Of a stretch of DNA of 11,041 nucleotides, positions 1 to 7,401 are shown piece by piece. The DNA lies in contig DAOUWY010000036.1 of the NCBI GenBank assembly GCA_030666885.1, positions 1 through 11,041 on the forward strand. The letters run 5' to 3'. Below the pieces are notes generated by a model. That model had not been told where the DNA came from. It worked only from the letters and a program-made list of their open reading frames with translations, and did no database searches. Every line of letters starts with the position of its first letter. Position 1 is the stretch's first letter. A program made the position numbers and the translations under genes. This DNA comes from Methanosarcinales archaeon (GTDB lineage: Archaea; Halobacteriota; Methanosarcinia; Methanosarcinales; Methanocomedenaceae).

Positions 1-1
1 A

Positions 2-88
2 GCCTATCCGCACAAATATTATATGGACTTATTGTATCAAATGTTAATTGCAATTAAACCACCAATAATATTACAACAGGAAATATGA
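2..88 (+). CDS. Possible 3' end of a gene entering from the left (partial)
   Basis: Frame 2 on the plus strand is open from the window edge for 28 codons and ends in TGA. The peptide begins AYPHKYYMDLLYQ and ends PPIILQQEI. The product is not recognised. A perfect hairpin starts 4 nt after the stop, as expected of a gene end. A run of 28 open codons in AT-rich DNA can occur by chance, so this is a tentative call. It would converge on fdhD. Confidence 0.35.
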   Translation, partial: AYPHKYYMDLLYQMLIAIKPPIILQQEI

Positions 89-91
89 AAA

Positions 92-118
92 ATTATGCAC
101 AACTCTTTTGTGCATAAT
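92..118 (+). terminator. Perfect 11-bp hairpin, possible terminator
   Basis: The arms ATTATGCACAA (92-102) and TTGTGCATAAT (108-118) are perfectly complementary around the 5-nt loop CTCTT. It lies 4 nt after the stop of the partial plus-strand frame. No long T run follows, so termination or mRNA 3'-end protection is inference. A dyad binding site is the alternative. Confidence 0.45.
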
Positions 119-125
119 GGCCTAC

Positions 126-150
126 AATAAGATAAGATAAGATAAGATAA
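126..150 (+). repeat. GATAA tandem repeat
   Basis: There are four exact GATAA units (131-150) preceded by one AATAA unit (126-130). The array ends at the first base of repeat copy A. A five-base unit outside any gene may vary in copy number by slippage. Confidence 0.85.
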
Positions 151-200
151 AGTCAAACGTTACGATGGCACACCCAACCACAGCAGAGCTGGGGAGTATA
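151..200 (+). repeat. Dispersed repeat, copy A (inverted partner at 9681-9730)
   Basis: This stretch aligns without gaps to the reverse complement of 9681-9730. 44 of 50 bases match, and 38 of 41 match in 151-191. The core reads AGTCAAACGTTACGATGGCA and continues CACCCAACCACAGCAGAG. Weaker similarity (12 of 20 bases) continues to about 220. Neither copy lies in a recognisable gene. Copy A sits just downstream of a hairpin and the GATAA array. Confidence 0.85.
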
Positions 201-435
201 GTTATTAAGATAAATCATTAAGTTGAAGTTTTCGGGATTTTCGGTAGTGTCCTATATTTCATTACCTGATGTATGTAGATATTCATAATCTGATAGTCGC
301 TTTGTAATGTCTATTGAGTGAAATATATTTTTGTGACATTTAGGTTGGTCGTGAAATCAAAATCTCCGAAAGTTATGTATAGTGAAAGAATTACTAAACC
401 AACTAAATTGAGAGTGTAGTATCTCGTTCTCCGGT
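201..435. other. AT-rich intergenic stretch 3' of fdhD
   Basis: No convincing gene was found. The only structure noted is a long-range imperfect inverted repeat. TTTAGGTTGGT (339-349) and ACCAACTAAA (398-407) pair with one bulged base across a loop of about 48 nt. It could lie in the 3' UTR of fdhD, which ends at 436 on the minus strand. Confidence 0.4.
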
Positions 436-1188
436 TCAACACCCATCAATACGCCATCGATTCGAAAAAACCATCATATGTCCTGGAGTTGCGAACCCCA
501 CAAGGCATATACCTGTACGTAAGGCAGTTTCGATACCGCTATTTAAAGGTGCAGCTTTGGTCACTACCATAGGTATACCTGAGCGTGCTGCCTTCATTAC
601 CATACCAGCCGGCTGTCGTCCTGTGGATAGGATATAGTGCTCACCCGGGTTGAAACTATCCATTATTGCCTGTCCGATGGCCTTATCAACGGCATTATGC
701 CGCCCCACATCAATGGCACAGGCAATGCAACCACCTTGCCTGTTGATAATACAAGCGGCATGGGTCCCCCTGGTTTGCTGGTATATTTCAGATTCCAGGT
801 AGTGAAGCGAACCTTGAATGATATCAGGGTGGAAATGACTATCTGACTCCACCTTGACATCCTCAGTATTCTTCCGGTTAACACCTATGCATCCGGATGA
901 GCGGATCTCGAACCCCATATCGAAATGGTCGTTTTGGGTGATTTCAGCATATATCCTGTTTTCGTTATCAATCCTGACACCCCTGATATCAGATGCAGTA
1001 CCGACAAAACCCTCACATACAAGATATCCGACTGCCAGTTGTTCAAGCTTTCCAGGAGATGTTAAGATGGAAGCTATACGCGTATTATTCACAAATAGTT
1101 CTACAGTTTCCTCCACTGCTGCAGTAAACTTTGATGAACGAACATTGCTGTTAATGATCTCGACTGAATCATATTCCTGCTTATACAT
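436..1188 (-). CDS. fdhD: Formate dehydrogenase accessory sulfurtransferase FdhD
   Basis: FdhD receives sulfur from a cysteine desulfurase and passes it to the molybdenum or tungsten bis-MGD cofactor of formate dehydrogenase-type enzymes in the cytoplasm. The 250-residue product has the family signatures: the segment with VGRHNAVDKAIG (about 161-172), and STGRQPAGMVMKAARSGIP (about 188-206) followed by VTKAAPLNSGIE. The sulfur-carrying loop reads RSSGCIGVN with a single cysteine at residue 100; in E. coli FdhD this loop carries CxxC. A second CxxC (GGCIAC, 154-157) lies just before the VGRHN motif. The ATG has a GGTG Shine-Dalgarno about 3 nt upstream. No formate dehydrogenase gene is in the window. 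In this lineage the client could be a formate or formylmethanofuran dehydrogenase, which is inference. Confidence 0.93.
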   Translation of the reverse strand: MYKQEYDSVEIINSNVRSSKFTAAVEETVELFVNNTRIASILTSPGKLEQLAVGYLVCEGFVGTASDIRGVRIDNENRIYAEITQNDHFDMGFEIRSSGCIGVNRKNTEDVKVESDSHFHPDIIQGSLHYLESEIYQQTRGTHAACIINRQGGCIACAIDVGRHNAVDKAIGQAIMDSFNPGEHYILSTGRQPAGMVMKAARSGIPMVVTKAAPLNSGIETALRTGICLVGFATPGHMMVFSNRWRIDGC

Positions 1189-1402
1189 AGCACCTATCCC
1201 ATAATTAACAGAACTGGATTGCTATATTTATGTATGTATATTTAACAATGATTGATTGTGATAGTGGATATGAAAGAAAATCATCGTATATGCAAACAGA
1301 TCAGATATTTCAATACCATTTGAAAATCTATTGAATGATCGGCAATTCATATAGCAAAACTTTAGTAACTACAACTGTCAATATAATACCGAGTGTTCTA
1401 TT
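1189..1402. promoter_or_regulatory. Divergent promoter region between fdhD and the RNA ligase partner gene
   Basis: This 214-nt AT-rich gap must carry both promoters. For fdhD, TAAATATAG on the minus strand (1222-1230) would place a start site near 1200 and leave a short leader containing the GGTG site. For the rightward gene, TTCATATAGC (1346-1355) would give a start near 1376, with GAGTG (1391-1395) as a weak ribosome-binding site. These are sequence matches only. Confidence 0.4.
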
Positions 1403-2083
1403 ATGTTACGACAGCGATTTGTGATTGATACCAGTGCATTGACAGACTCTGCAACAAGGGAGAAGGAAGGATACAAAACCCTGTGTGAAGGGGTTAACTG
1501 CATCCTGGACATTATTGCAGAGGCCAGATTATCATATGGGATTAGTTGTTATATACCCTACCCGTCTGTCTATAATGAACTGTGTGGTTTTATCAGGAAC
1601 AATGGCTGCGAGGATGAAGTAATCGCCAAGATCGATACATGGCTGGTTAAAAAAGCGCCTGACCGTTACGAGGTAAAGATACCTTCAAAGATATTCTATG
1701 AATATGTGGATTACATGCGAAGCCGTATTAACAAAGGTATGACAGTTGCCGAGGACGCAATCTGGGAAGCTGCTACCGAATGCTTATTTATCACGTCCGG
1801 GGCAAAGGATAAAAAAAATATCGAGGTAGAAATTGAACGTGATGTCATTGGTAGTGTTGTGGGAAAATTCAGGGATAAATACCGCACTGCCCTCAGATAC
1901 GGTATACTGGACAGCGGCCCTGATATTGATGTGTTGCTGCTGGCCAAGGAACTTGATGCGGCTGTAGTTGCATCGGATATGGGTGTGCAGAAATGGGCGG
2001 AACAACTGGGATTAAGGTTTGTGGAGGCAAAGTCCTTCCCTGCCATGATCAATGAATACCTGCAGCATAAGAAAAAGGTGTGA
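1403..2083 (+). CDS. RNA ligase partner protein, PIN-domain family
   Basis: The product is 226 residues and matches the archaeal RNA ligase partner family, a PIN-like protein whose gene often sits beside an ATP-dependent RNA ligase gene. PIN folds use a cluster of acidic residues to bind metal and cut RNA. Candidates visible here are Asp9 in FVIDTSALTD, Glu59 (YNELCGF), Asp174/Asp176 (GPDIDVLLLAKEL) and Asp192 in VVASDMGVQKWAEQLGLRF. No signal peptide or TM segment is seen, so it should be cytoplasmic. The biochemical activity of the family is not well settled; RNA processing is inference. No RNA ligase gene is in this window. The next gene starts 3 nt after the stop, so the two are probably co-transcribed. 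Confidence 0.85.
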   Translation: MLRQRFVIDTSALTDSATREKEGYKTLCEGVNCILDIIAEARLSYGISCYIPYPSVYNELCGFIRNNGCEDEVIAKIDTWLVKKAPDRYEVKIPSKIFYEYVDYMRSRINKGMTVAEDAIWEAATECLFITSGAKDKKNIEVEIERDVIGSVVGKFRDKYRTALRYGILDSGPDIDVLLLAKELDAAVVASDMGVQKWAEQLGLRFVEAKSFPAMINEYLQHKKKV

Positions 2084-2086
2084 AAC

Positions 2087-2374
2087 ATGTATTTTACCAT
2101 CTCTATGGCGGCCTTTGCAGTGGTGGCGTTTTTAACCCTGCGGGATATTCGCATATTCAGGCGCACAAGACTGGAATCATATCGAAAAGGTGCAATGAAG
2201 GGCATGGCTGCAATGTTTTTGGTACTACTGGGAGTAGTCTTTGTGCAGGTCAATCCTGAACTCGGTATGATGCTGGTGTTGATAGGAATGTTCATTAATA
2301 AGAAGGGGCAGCGAGAGGATGTGTTCGGCGAGGCAAAAACAGCAGACAGATTCCTGGGAAAAACAAAAAATTAA
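2087..2374 (+). CDS. Small membrane protein linked to the RNA ligase partner gene
   Basis: This 95-residue protein is not assigned to a named family. A hydrophobic helix covers residues 1-18 and is followed by a basic stretch (RDIRIFRRTRLESYRKG). A long hydrophobic region (about 39-65) could form one or two further helices, and the tail is charged (KKGQREDVFGEAKTADRF). It is most likely an inner-membrane protein with its basic loop in the cytoplasm. The ATG lies 3 nt after the upstream stop, and GGTG inside the end of the upstream gene serves as the ribosome-binding site, so translational coupling is likely. It converges on recQ with 21 nt between stops. Confidence 0.75.
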   Translation: MYFTISMAAFAVVAFLTLRDIRIFRRTRLESYRKGAMKGMAAMFLVLLGVVFVQVNPELGMMLVLIGMFINKKGQREDVFGEAKTADRFLGKTKN

Positions 2375-2395
2375 GAATTGAGATACTCCAATAAC

Positions 2396-4540
2396 CTAAA
2401 CCTGGCATGCGGCCGCCATTACAGTAGCCCGCACCAGTTTAATCTCATTATACATACAATCATCACCCAATTTTTCCTTGATGGGGGACAGGTATTCAGT
2501 CCCAACATCTGATATTGCTTTCTGGATAGCCTGCTGCTTGTGTACATCTACCCACTCATCTATGGAATCGATCTCGCCTGCCATGATTAGTTTCTCTATA
2601 TGGTTGACAATAGTACTGGCAGAAAGGCTTCTTGTGTTGGCTATCTGCTGGATTGTAAGACCCTGCCTGTAAAGGTTAAGAGTTTCCTGCTGCGTGTCAG
2701 ATAGACTGCCTTGTATGTCCCTCGGCAATTTATGGCTTTGCACAGGCTTCCCTGTAATATGGCCTTTTCCTGCCATATATTCTGCGATCTCGGCTAAAAA
2801 TGCATCACCATATTTTATCAACTTATTCTCTCCCACACCTGTTATGTCCAAAAACTCCTGGTGTGTCCCAGGTAAGTCCGAAGCCATCTGTTTCAGGCTT
2901 GTATCTGAAAATATGATATAGGGCGGCAGGTTCTTCCTGTCAGCCAGTGTTTTCCTGAGCCTTTTTAACCGATCAAATAACCCGGTTTCGGCAGGCATAT
3001 TCTCTTTCCGGCGTATTATCTGCCTTTCTTTTGTCGGTTTTACTAAGCTGACGGCCTGGTTTCCATCCAGTATTTCCATGCTATCATGGTTCAGGGTCAG
3101 TAACGGATACCTGGTACCTTCTACACGTAGCACCCCCTGCTGTATCATTTCCCTGGCAATGGCCTGCCACTGTGCTTTGGAATAATCGCGCCCTGCCTCA
3201 TGACTTTTCAGAAGGTGATGGCGTTTTGTAGTTATCTTCTTATTTTTTGAGCCAACCAGGACATCGATCACATGGTTCATTCCGAACCGCTGGTCAAGTT
3301 CTTGCACACATACCAGAAGCTTTTGTGCGGCTCCGGTGCCGTCAAAGGTTTCCCTGGGTGAGATGCATATATCACACTTGCCACAATTTTTTCCACCCAC
3401 ATCTTCACCAAAATAACTTAGCAATACCCCACGACGGCAGGTTTGGCTCTCGCAGTAATTTGTCATTGCCCTTAGCTGGGCCAGTGCAATGTCCTGCTCT
3501 TTTTTGCTGTTCTTCTTGTTGATGAAATACTCTATTTTATAACGGTCTCCATGGCTAAAGAACAGGATGCAGTCACAAGCCAATCCGTCCCGTCCCCCCC
3601 TTCCGGTTTCCTGGTAGTATCCCTCAAGGTTCCTGGGCAGGTCATAGTGTATGACAAAACGCACATTGGGTTTATCGATCCCCATACCAAAGGCAATAGT
3701 GGCAACAATGATGTCGGTATCGTCCTTTATGAAACTTTCCTGGTTCCTGGCCCGCTGGATGTCAGACAGGCCGGCATGATATGGCAGGGCCCTGAACGCA
3801 CTTCGTTGGAGCTTTTTTGTTAGTGTATCCACCATATTCCGGCTCTGGCAATAGATTATACCGGAATTGCCCCTGCACTTTTCCAGATAACTGAGTAATT
3901 TATCGTATGCATCCTGCTTGGGCCAGACCTGGTAGAGAAGGTTGGGCCGGTCAAAGCTTGCCTTATAGGTATTGTAGCCAGCCATGTTTAGCTGGCCTGT
4001 GATATCCTCCTGTACTTTTGCAGTGGCTGTTGCTGTCAGGGCAATTATTGGAACCTGTGGGAATCTTTGCCTCAATGTCCTGATCCTCCTGTACTCCGGC
4101 CTGAAATCATGCCCCCATTCAGAGATGCAGTGTGCCTCATCAACAGCGAACATGCTGACCTTCGCATCCTCCAGTAATTTAATGGTCTGGGACATTAAAA
4201 GCCGCTCGGGTGCCATATAAAGAATCTTGATCCGTCCATCCAGAATCGCAGTCGTTATTTTTTCAGCTTCTGCAAAGGACTGGGTGCTATTAAGATATGC
4301 GGCCGCTATGCCATTTGATCTTAAACTGTCCACCTGGTCCTTCATCAGCGAGATCAGCGGTGAGATGACTATGGTCAGGCCTTCCATCAAAAGTGCAGGA
4401 AGCTGGTAACATAACGATTTCCCGCCGCCGGTTGGCATTAACACGAAAGTGTCTTTCTTATCCAGTACATCCCTGATTATGTCTTCCTGGTGCACACGGA
4501 ATTCTGTATAGCCAAAGTATTTCTGGAGTGTTTGGTGCAT
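2396..4540 (-). CDS. recQ: ATP-dependent DNA helicase RecQ
   Basis: RecQ is a 3'-5' superfamily 2 helicase that unwinds recombination intermediates and stalled forks. The 714-residue product is close to full bacterial-type architecture. It has the Walker A segment MPTGGGKSLCYQLPAL (34-49), DEAH (134-137), LTATAT motif III (168-173), and motif V/VI with AFGMGIDKPNVRFVIHYDLP and QETGRGGRDG (310-319). The RecQ-Ct zinc site is Cys368, Cys386, Cys389 and Cys392. An HRDC domain for DNA binding spans about 515-590, with ITGVGENKLIKYG inside. A helix-turn-helix C-terminal extension (about 612-700, GLTIQQIANTRSLSASTI) resembles the HTH_40 type. No good Shine-Dalgarno precedes the ATG. The bacterial-like layout suggests old acquisition from bacteria, which is inference. 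Confidence 0.96.
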   Translation of the reverse strand: MHQTLQKYFGYTEFRVHQEDIIRDVLDKKDTFVLMPTGGGKSLCYQLPALLMEGLTIVISPLISLMKDQVDSLRSNGIAAAYLNSTQSFAEAEKITTAILDGRIKILYMAPERLLMSQTIKLLEDAKVSMFAVDEAHCISEWGHDFRPEYRRIRTLRQRFPQVPIIALTATATAKVQEDITGQLNMAGYNTYKASFDRPNLLYQVWPKQDAYDKLLSYLEKCRGNSGIIYCQSRNMVDTLTKKLQRSAFRALPYHAGLSDIQRARNQESFIKDDTDIIVATIAFGMGIDKPNVRFVIHYDLPRNLEGYYQETGRGGRDGLACDCILFFSHGDRYKIEYFINKKNSKKEQDIALAQLRAMTNYCESQTCRRGVLLSYFGEDVGGKNCGKCDICISPRETFDGTGAAQKLLVCVQELDQRFGMNHVIDVLVGSKNKKITTKRHHLLKSHEAGRDYSKAQWQAIAREMIQQGVLRVEGTRYPLLTLNHDSMEILDGNQAVSLVKPTKERQIIRRKENMPAETGLFDRLKRLRKTLADRKNLPPYIIFSDTSLKQMASDLPGTHQEFLDITGVGENKLIKYGDAFLAEIAEYMAGKGHITGKPVQSHKLPRDIQGSLSDTQQETLNLYRQGLTIQQIANTRSLSASTIVNHIEKLIMAGEIDSIDEWVDVHKQQAIQKAISDVGTEYLSPIKEKLGDDCMYNEIKLVRATVMAAACQV

Positions 4541-4805
4541 ATTTATACCGATAATTACTGATTATACTGATTATATTGCTAATAGGTGCTTTTGTTTGTG
4601 ATCTCAAATATAGCATAAGCAATATATAACTTGCAGCCTAGCGGGGTGAAAGTAATATTACAATTTGGCTAGGGAGAAGATGCCTGAATGCTATAGGGGT
4701 GGCAGGAGAATATAAGCATGAAGAGCATGAGGCAAGTGCCGGATGAACTGCCCTGGAAAAACTTCTAAAAAAACACATATATACTTTTAAATATATTCAC
4801 CTAAT
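4541..4805. promoter_or_regulatory. Divergent promoter region between recQ and the AlkD-type gene
   Basis: Two exact tandem copies of ACTGATTAT (4557-4565 and 4566-4574) lie just upstream of recQ and could be an operator. CCTAGC (4637-4642) and GCTAGG (4668-4673) can pair around a loop that contains the palindrome GTAATATTAC. Upstream of the rightward gene, ACATATATAC (about 4774-4783) is a TATA-like box. It would place transcription start near 4804, next to the ATG at 4806. The stretch 4680-4766 holds only very short open frames, none recognised. Confidence 0.4.
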
Positions 4806-5510
4806 ATGACCAAAGAGCTGGAATATATTATAGACGACCTTCAACAATTGGCAGACCCAAAAAAAGCCAGGGTCTTATCAAGATTTTTCAAGACCGGAAA
4901 AGGCGAATATGGCGAAGGCGACATCTTTCTTGGTATCAAAGTTCCTGAGCAGCGCAAGATCGCAAAAATGTATTCCGGTCTCACATTTGATGACATAGGC
5001 CAGTTGCTGGGAAGCAATATCCATGAATATAGATTGACCTCATTATTCATACTGATCCTCAAATACAACAAAGAGGACTCTATGGGAAAACAGGAAATCG
5101 TTGATTTTTATTTGAAAAATATAAAAAATGTGAACAATTGGGATCTTGTTGACAGCTCAGCACCACATATTTTAGGGGATTTTCTACTGGATAAAGACAG
5201 ATCAATATTATACAGATTGGCAAGATCAGGCAACCTGTGGGAGCGAAGGATATCAATACTCTCAACATTTGCATTCATTAAAACCAACACATTTGAAGAT
5301 GCGTTAAATATATCAGAAATTCTTTTATTCGACGAACATGACCTTATCCATAAAGCAGTTGGCTGGATGTTAAGAGAAGTTGGTAAAAGGGATCTCACAA
5401 TAGAAGAAGAATTCCTGCAAAAACACTACCTAAAAATGCCAAGAACTATGTTAAGATATGCTATCGAGAAATTTGATGAAGATAAACGAAAATTCTATTT
5501 GGGTAAATAG
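4806..5510 (+). CDS. DNA alkylation repair protein, AlkD-like HEAT-repeat glycosylase
   Basis: AlkD-type enzymes are all-helical HEAT-like proteins that excise bulky or cationic alkylated purines (3-methyladenine, 7-methylguanine) without flipping the base into a pocket. The 234-residue length matches the family. Recognisable elements are KVPEQRKIAKMY (45-56), NNWDLVDSSAPHILG (110-124), WERRISILSTFAFIK (145-159), and VGWMLREVGKRD (185-196). By comparison with Bacillus cereus AlkD (Trp109, Asp113, Arg148, Trp187), the likely active-site residues are Trp112, Asp116, Arg148 and Trp187, so it looks catalytically competent. No Shine-Dalgarno precedes the ATG, and a TATA-like box sits about 28 nt upstream, so the mRNA is probably leaderless. 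It is divergent from recQ; shared regulation as a repair pair is only a possibility. Confidence 0.92.
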   Translation: MTKELEYIIDDLQQLADPKKARVLSRFFKTGKGEYGEGDIFLGIKVPEQRKIAKMYSGLTFDDIGQLLGSNIHEYRLTSLFILILKYNKEDSMGKQEIVDFYLKNIKNVNNWDLVDSSAPHILGDFLLDKDRSILYRLARSGNLWERRISILSTFAFIKTNTFEDALNISEILLFDEHDLIHKAVGWMLREVGKRDLTIEEEFLQKHYLKMPRTMLRYAIEKFDEDKRKFYLGK

Positions 5511-5677
5511 TCAGCAATAGTCAGTGAACGTAATATGTTTTTACCTGGATAGTTGTCATTTTCCTCCTGCAATTTAACATCGAACTCAATCGTTTCCTTC
5601 AGCATAGCTACGCCGAGGTCGTGTTTACTTTGTTTGAACCACCACTTGCCTTCTTCTTCTTTGTTGCTTATGTGGCC
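5495..5677 (-). pseudogene. Open fragment without start codon, overlapping the 3' end of the AlkD-type gene
   Basis: On the minus strand, 60 codons are open between a TAA (5678-5680) and a TAG (5495-5497). The peptide reads GHISNKEEEGKWWFKQSKHD, continues LGVAMLKETIEFDVKL, and ends LRSLTIADYLPK. Its composition looks coding: amphipathic and charged, with few rare residues. There is no ATG, GTG or TTG near its beginning; the only Met is 28 codons in. It begins 14 nt after the stop of the membrane sensor gene on the same strand, so it may be the tail of a gene whose front was deleted. WWFKQSKHDL is faintly like the start of HEPN domains, but this is too short to assign. Confidence 0.4.
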
Positions 5678-5691
5678 TTAGTATAGTGATA

Positions 5692-7389
5692 TCAAGAATT
5701 TATTAATCTCTCCCCGCATTCCATGCAGAATTTCTCCCCCTCCTCCACAGCACTACCACAATTTGGACAATTCCGCCCGCCAAGATCCATACCAGTCTCA
5801 ATGTTCGAGCGCTGGACAACGCTGTCTTTTATAGTAGTACTCCTGATATTATACTGGGTAATACTATCGTCCACAAATATCTTAATATCAGTTCTCTTTT
5901 CGATCTCTTCCAGCATCTTATGATAAAAACCGATCAGAGCCTCCTCCTTCTCTGCCCATGCCTTGAGGATCAATCGTGACTTACGCTTACCCACAACCTC
6001 AACATAAGCAGCATACTGCAATCCGGTCGCCCCTTTTGCATAGAATCTGGCAACACTTGTGAATAACCTGGGGGTTGAGGTTGTCTCGGGCCGGAGCATG
6101 AACAGGTTCATGTCCTTGAGCGCCCTGGTTGATATATCGAACAGGTTTTCGGCAGGTATCTCCAGGTCCTTTGAATCCTCATCAGCTATGATCATTTTAT
6201 TGACCGCCTCCCTCCATGTCTCCTCATCGATCTCTTTTCTGGTTAGAACCGGACACACGATACTGACCATTTTGTTCTCCATATCCATCTTGGTTCGTTT
6301 CTTTGTGCTGTAATCATAATAATCAATGCTGCCCGAGACCATACAATCCCCGCATTCGCCTGTAGGCCTTATCTCAAAGGTAACGGTCTTACCCTCACCC
6401 GGTTCGAGCATTGAGATGGATCTTTCCCAGTCTTTCATAAAGAAAACATCCGGGACAAACAAAGTAAATCTAATATCGCCGATAGGTTCAGGACTGTGGT
6501 TTTCCACCTTTACTTTATAATTTATAACAGTGCCCAGGTATTCAAATGCGGATTTAACCTCAATAGACTCTTCCCCGGACTTAGGTTGTGATGTTCGTGG
6601 TACTGGTGGTGCCGGCGATTGGGGGGCAGCCTGCTGCGGCTCCGATTCGGGCGCTGTTTTTTTGGATTTTTTCTTCCGCAATAAAAGTACCAGGATAAGC
6701 AGGAAGAATAATGGTACCAGGATTATGGCTGCCAGAAATATCAAACCTGCGATGGCAACAAAAAAATCTTCATCCCCGTTATCCACATAGTAACCATCAC
6801 TGATAGCAGTTTCATCGACTGCTTCCAGATACTTTTCATAATATGTGGTCTCTCCTGCATACACATAGATATCTTCTGTGATAGTGTAGTAGCCATACTT
6901 TACCAGCTCTACTTCGTGGTAACCTTCATTTATATTATCAATCCACATATAGCCGGTGTTTTCACCCTGGTATTCACCGTCTAGATACACATCCACATAT
7001 GCGGGGTCGGTATAAATGGAGATAGTACCGTAGTTGATTGGTATGACATACTGGTAAACATTGGATATCTTGATAACATTACCTGAGATGCCTGAAAATA
7101 CATTCTCGATATCAAAACTGAGGGTCAAATAATTATCATCATAATAAAACTCAGAATCCAGGTTGTAAGTCTGATATAGGACCTCTTCGCTGTTTTTGGT
7201 TAAAGAAAATGTAACCTCATTATAATATGTATCGATATCCACTACATCCAGATAATATCCCGGAGCAATCTCGATTGAATCCCCTTCATAAAGCATGTAA
7301 ATGCTGTCCTGCCCGCTGGCTTGACTGAGAAAAATAAGGGACAAAATTAGTATTGCAATTGAAATTAATTTAGGAGTTTGTATAAGCAT
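5692..7389 (-). CDS. Membrane protein with S-layer-like and PEGA ectodomain and cytoplasmic zinc ribbon
   Basis: A single-pass membrane protein of about 565 residues; function unknown. Numbering below is from an upstream GTG (7396-7398) that gives 568 residues. I prefer the ATG at 7387-7389 because it leaves a normal signal peptide and a better-placed GAGTG. In order: signal peptide (to about 29, ending SQASGQ); a half domain (30-120, YEGDSIEIAPGYYLDVVDID) that resembles the repeated S-layer domain of Methanosarcina; a PEGA domain (123-192, DPAYVDVYLDGEYQGENTGY); one TM helix (212-240) followed by RKKKSKK; a Pro/Gln linker; an Ig-like domain (280-380) with RPTGECGDC; an alpha/beta region (385-505); a short DSVVQRSNI motif; and a C-terminal zinc ribbon (Cys544, Cys547, Cys558, Cys561). 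The topology suggests wall or S-layer contact outside and a binding or signalling module inside. Its start lies just after the stop of the coiled-coil gene, indicating co-expression. Confidence 0.85.
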   Translation of the reverse strand: MLIQTPKLISIAILILSLIFLSQASGQDSIYMLYEGDSIEIAPGYYLDVVDIDTYYNEVTFSLTKNSEEVLYQTYNLDSEFYYDDNYLTLSFDIENVFSGISGNVIKISNVYQYVIPINYGTISIYTDPAYVDVYLDGEYQGENTGYMWIDNINEGYHEVELVKYGYYTITEDIYVYAGETTYYEKYLEAVDETAISDGYYVDNGDEDFFVAIAGLIFLAAIILVPLFFLLILVLLLRKKKSKKTAPESEPQQAAPQSPAPPVPRTSQPKSGEESIEVKSAFEYLGTVINYKVKVENHSPEPIGDIRFTLFVPDVFFMKDWERSISMLEPGEGKTVTFEIRPTGECGDCMVSGSIDYYDYSTKKRTKMDMENKMVSIVCPVLTRKEIDEETWREAVNKMIIADEDSKDLEIPAENLFDISTRALKDMNLFMLRPETTSTPRLFTSVARFYAKGATGLQYAAYVEVVGKRKSRLILKAWAEKEEALIGFYHKMLEEIEKRTDIKIFVDDSITQYNIRSTTIKDSVVQRSNIETGMDLGGRNCPNCGSAVEEGEKFCMECGERLINS

Positions 7390-7401
7390 TCTTAACACAC
7401 T

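Noticed and set aside
151..191. Repeat copy A as a CRISPR repeat
   Set aside because: Only one copy occurs at each place, with no regularly spaced neighbours and no cas genes.
260..300. Box C/D guide RNA
   Set aside because: CTGATGTA and CTGATAG are present, but the C box is off consensus and the C'/D' boxes and spacing are missing.
1711..2295. Minus-strand ORF of 194 codons
   Set aside because: It is antisense to the RNA ligase partner and membrane protein genes and is rich in Ser, Thr and Ile without any domain.
4637..4765. Possible group II intron or transposase debris upstream of the AlkD-type gene
   Set aside because: GGTGAAAG and short protein-like frames (MKSMRQVPDELPWKNF) are suggestive, but no intron domain V, reverse transcriptase or terminal repeats are present.
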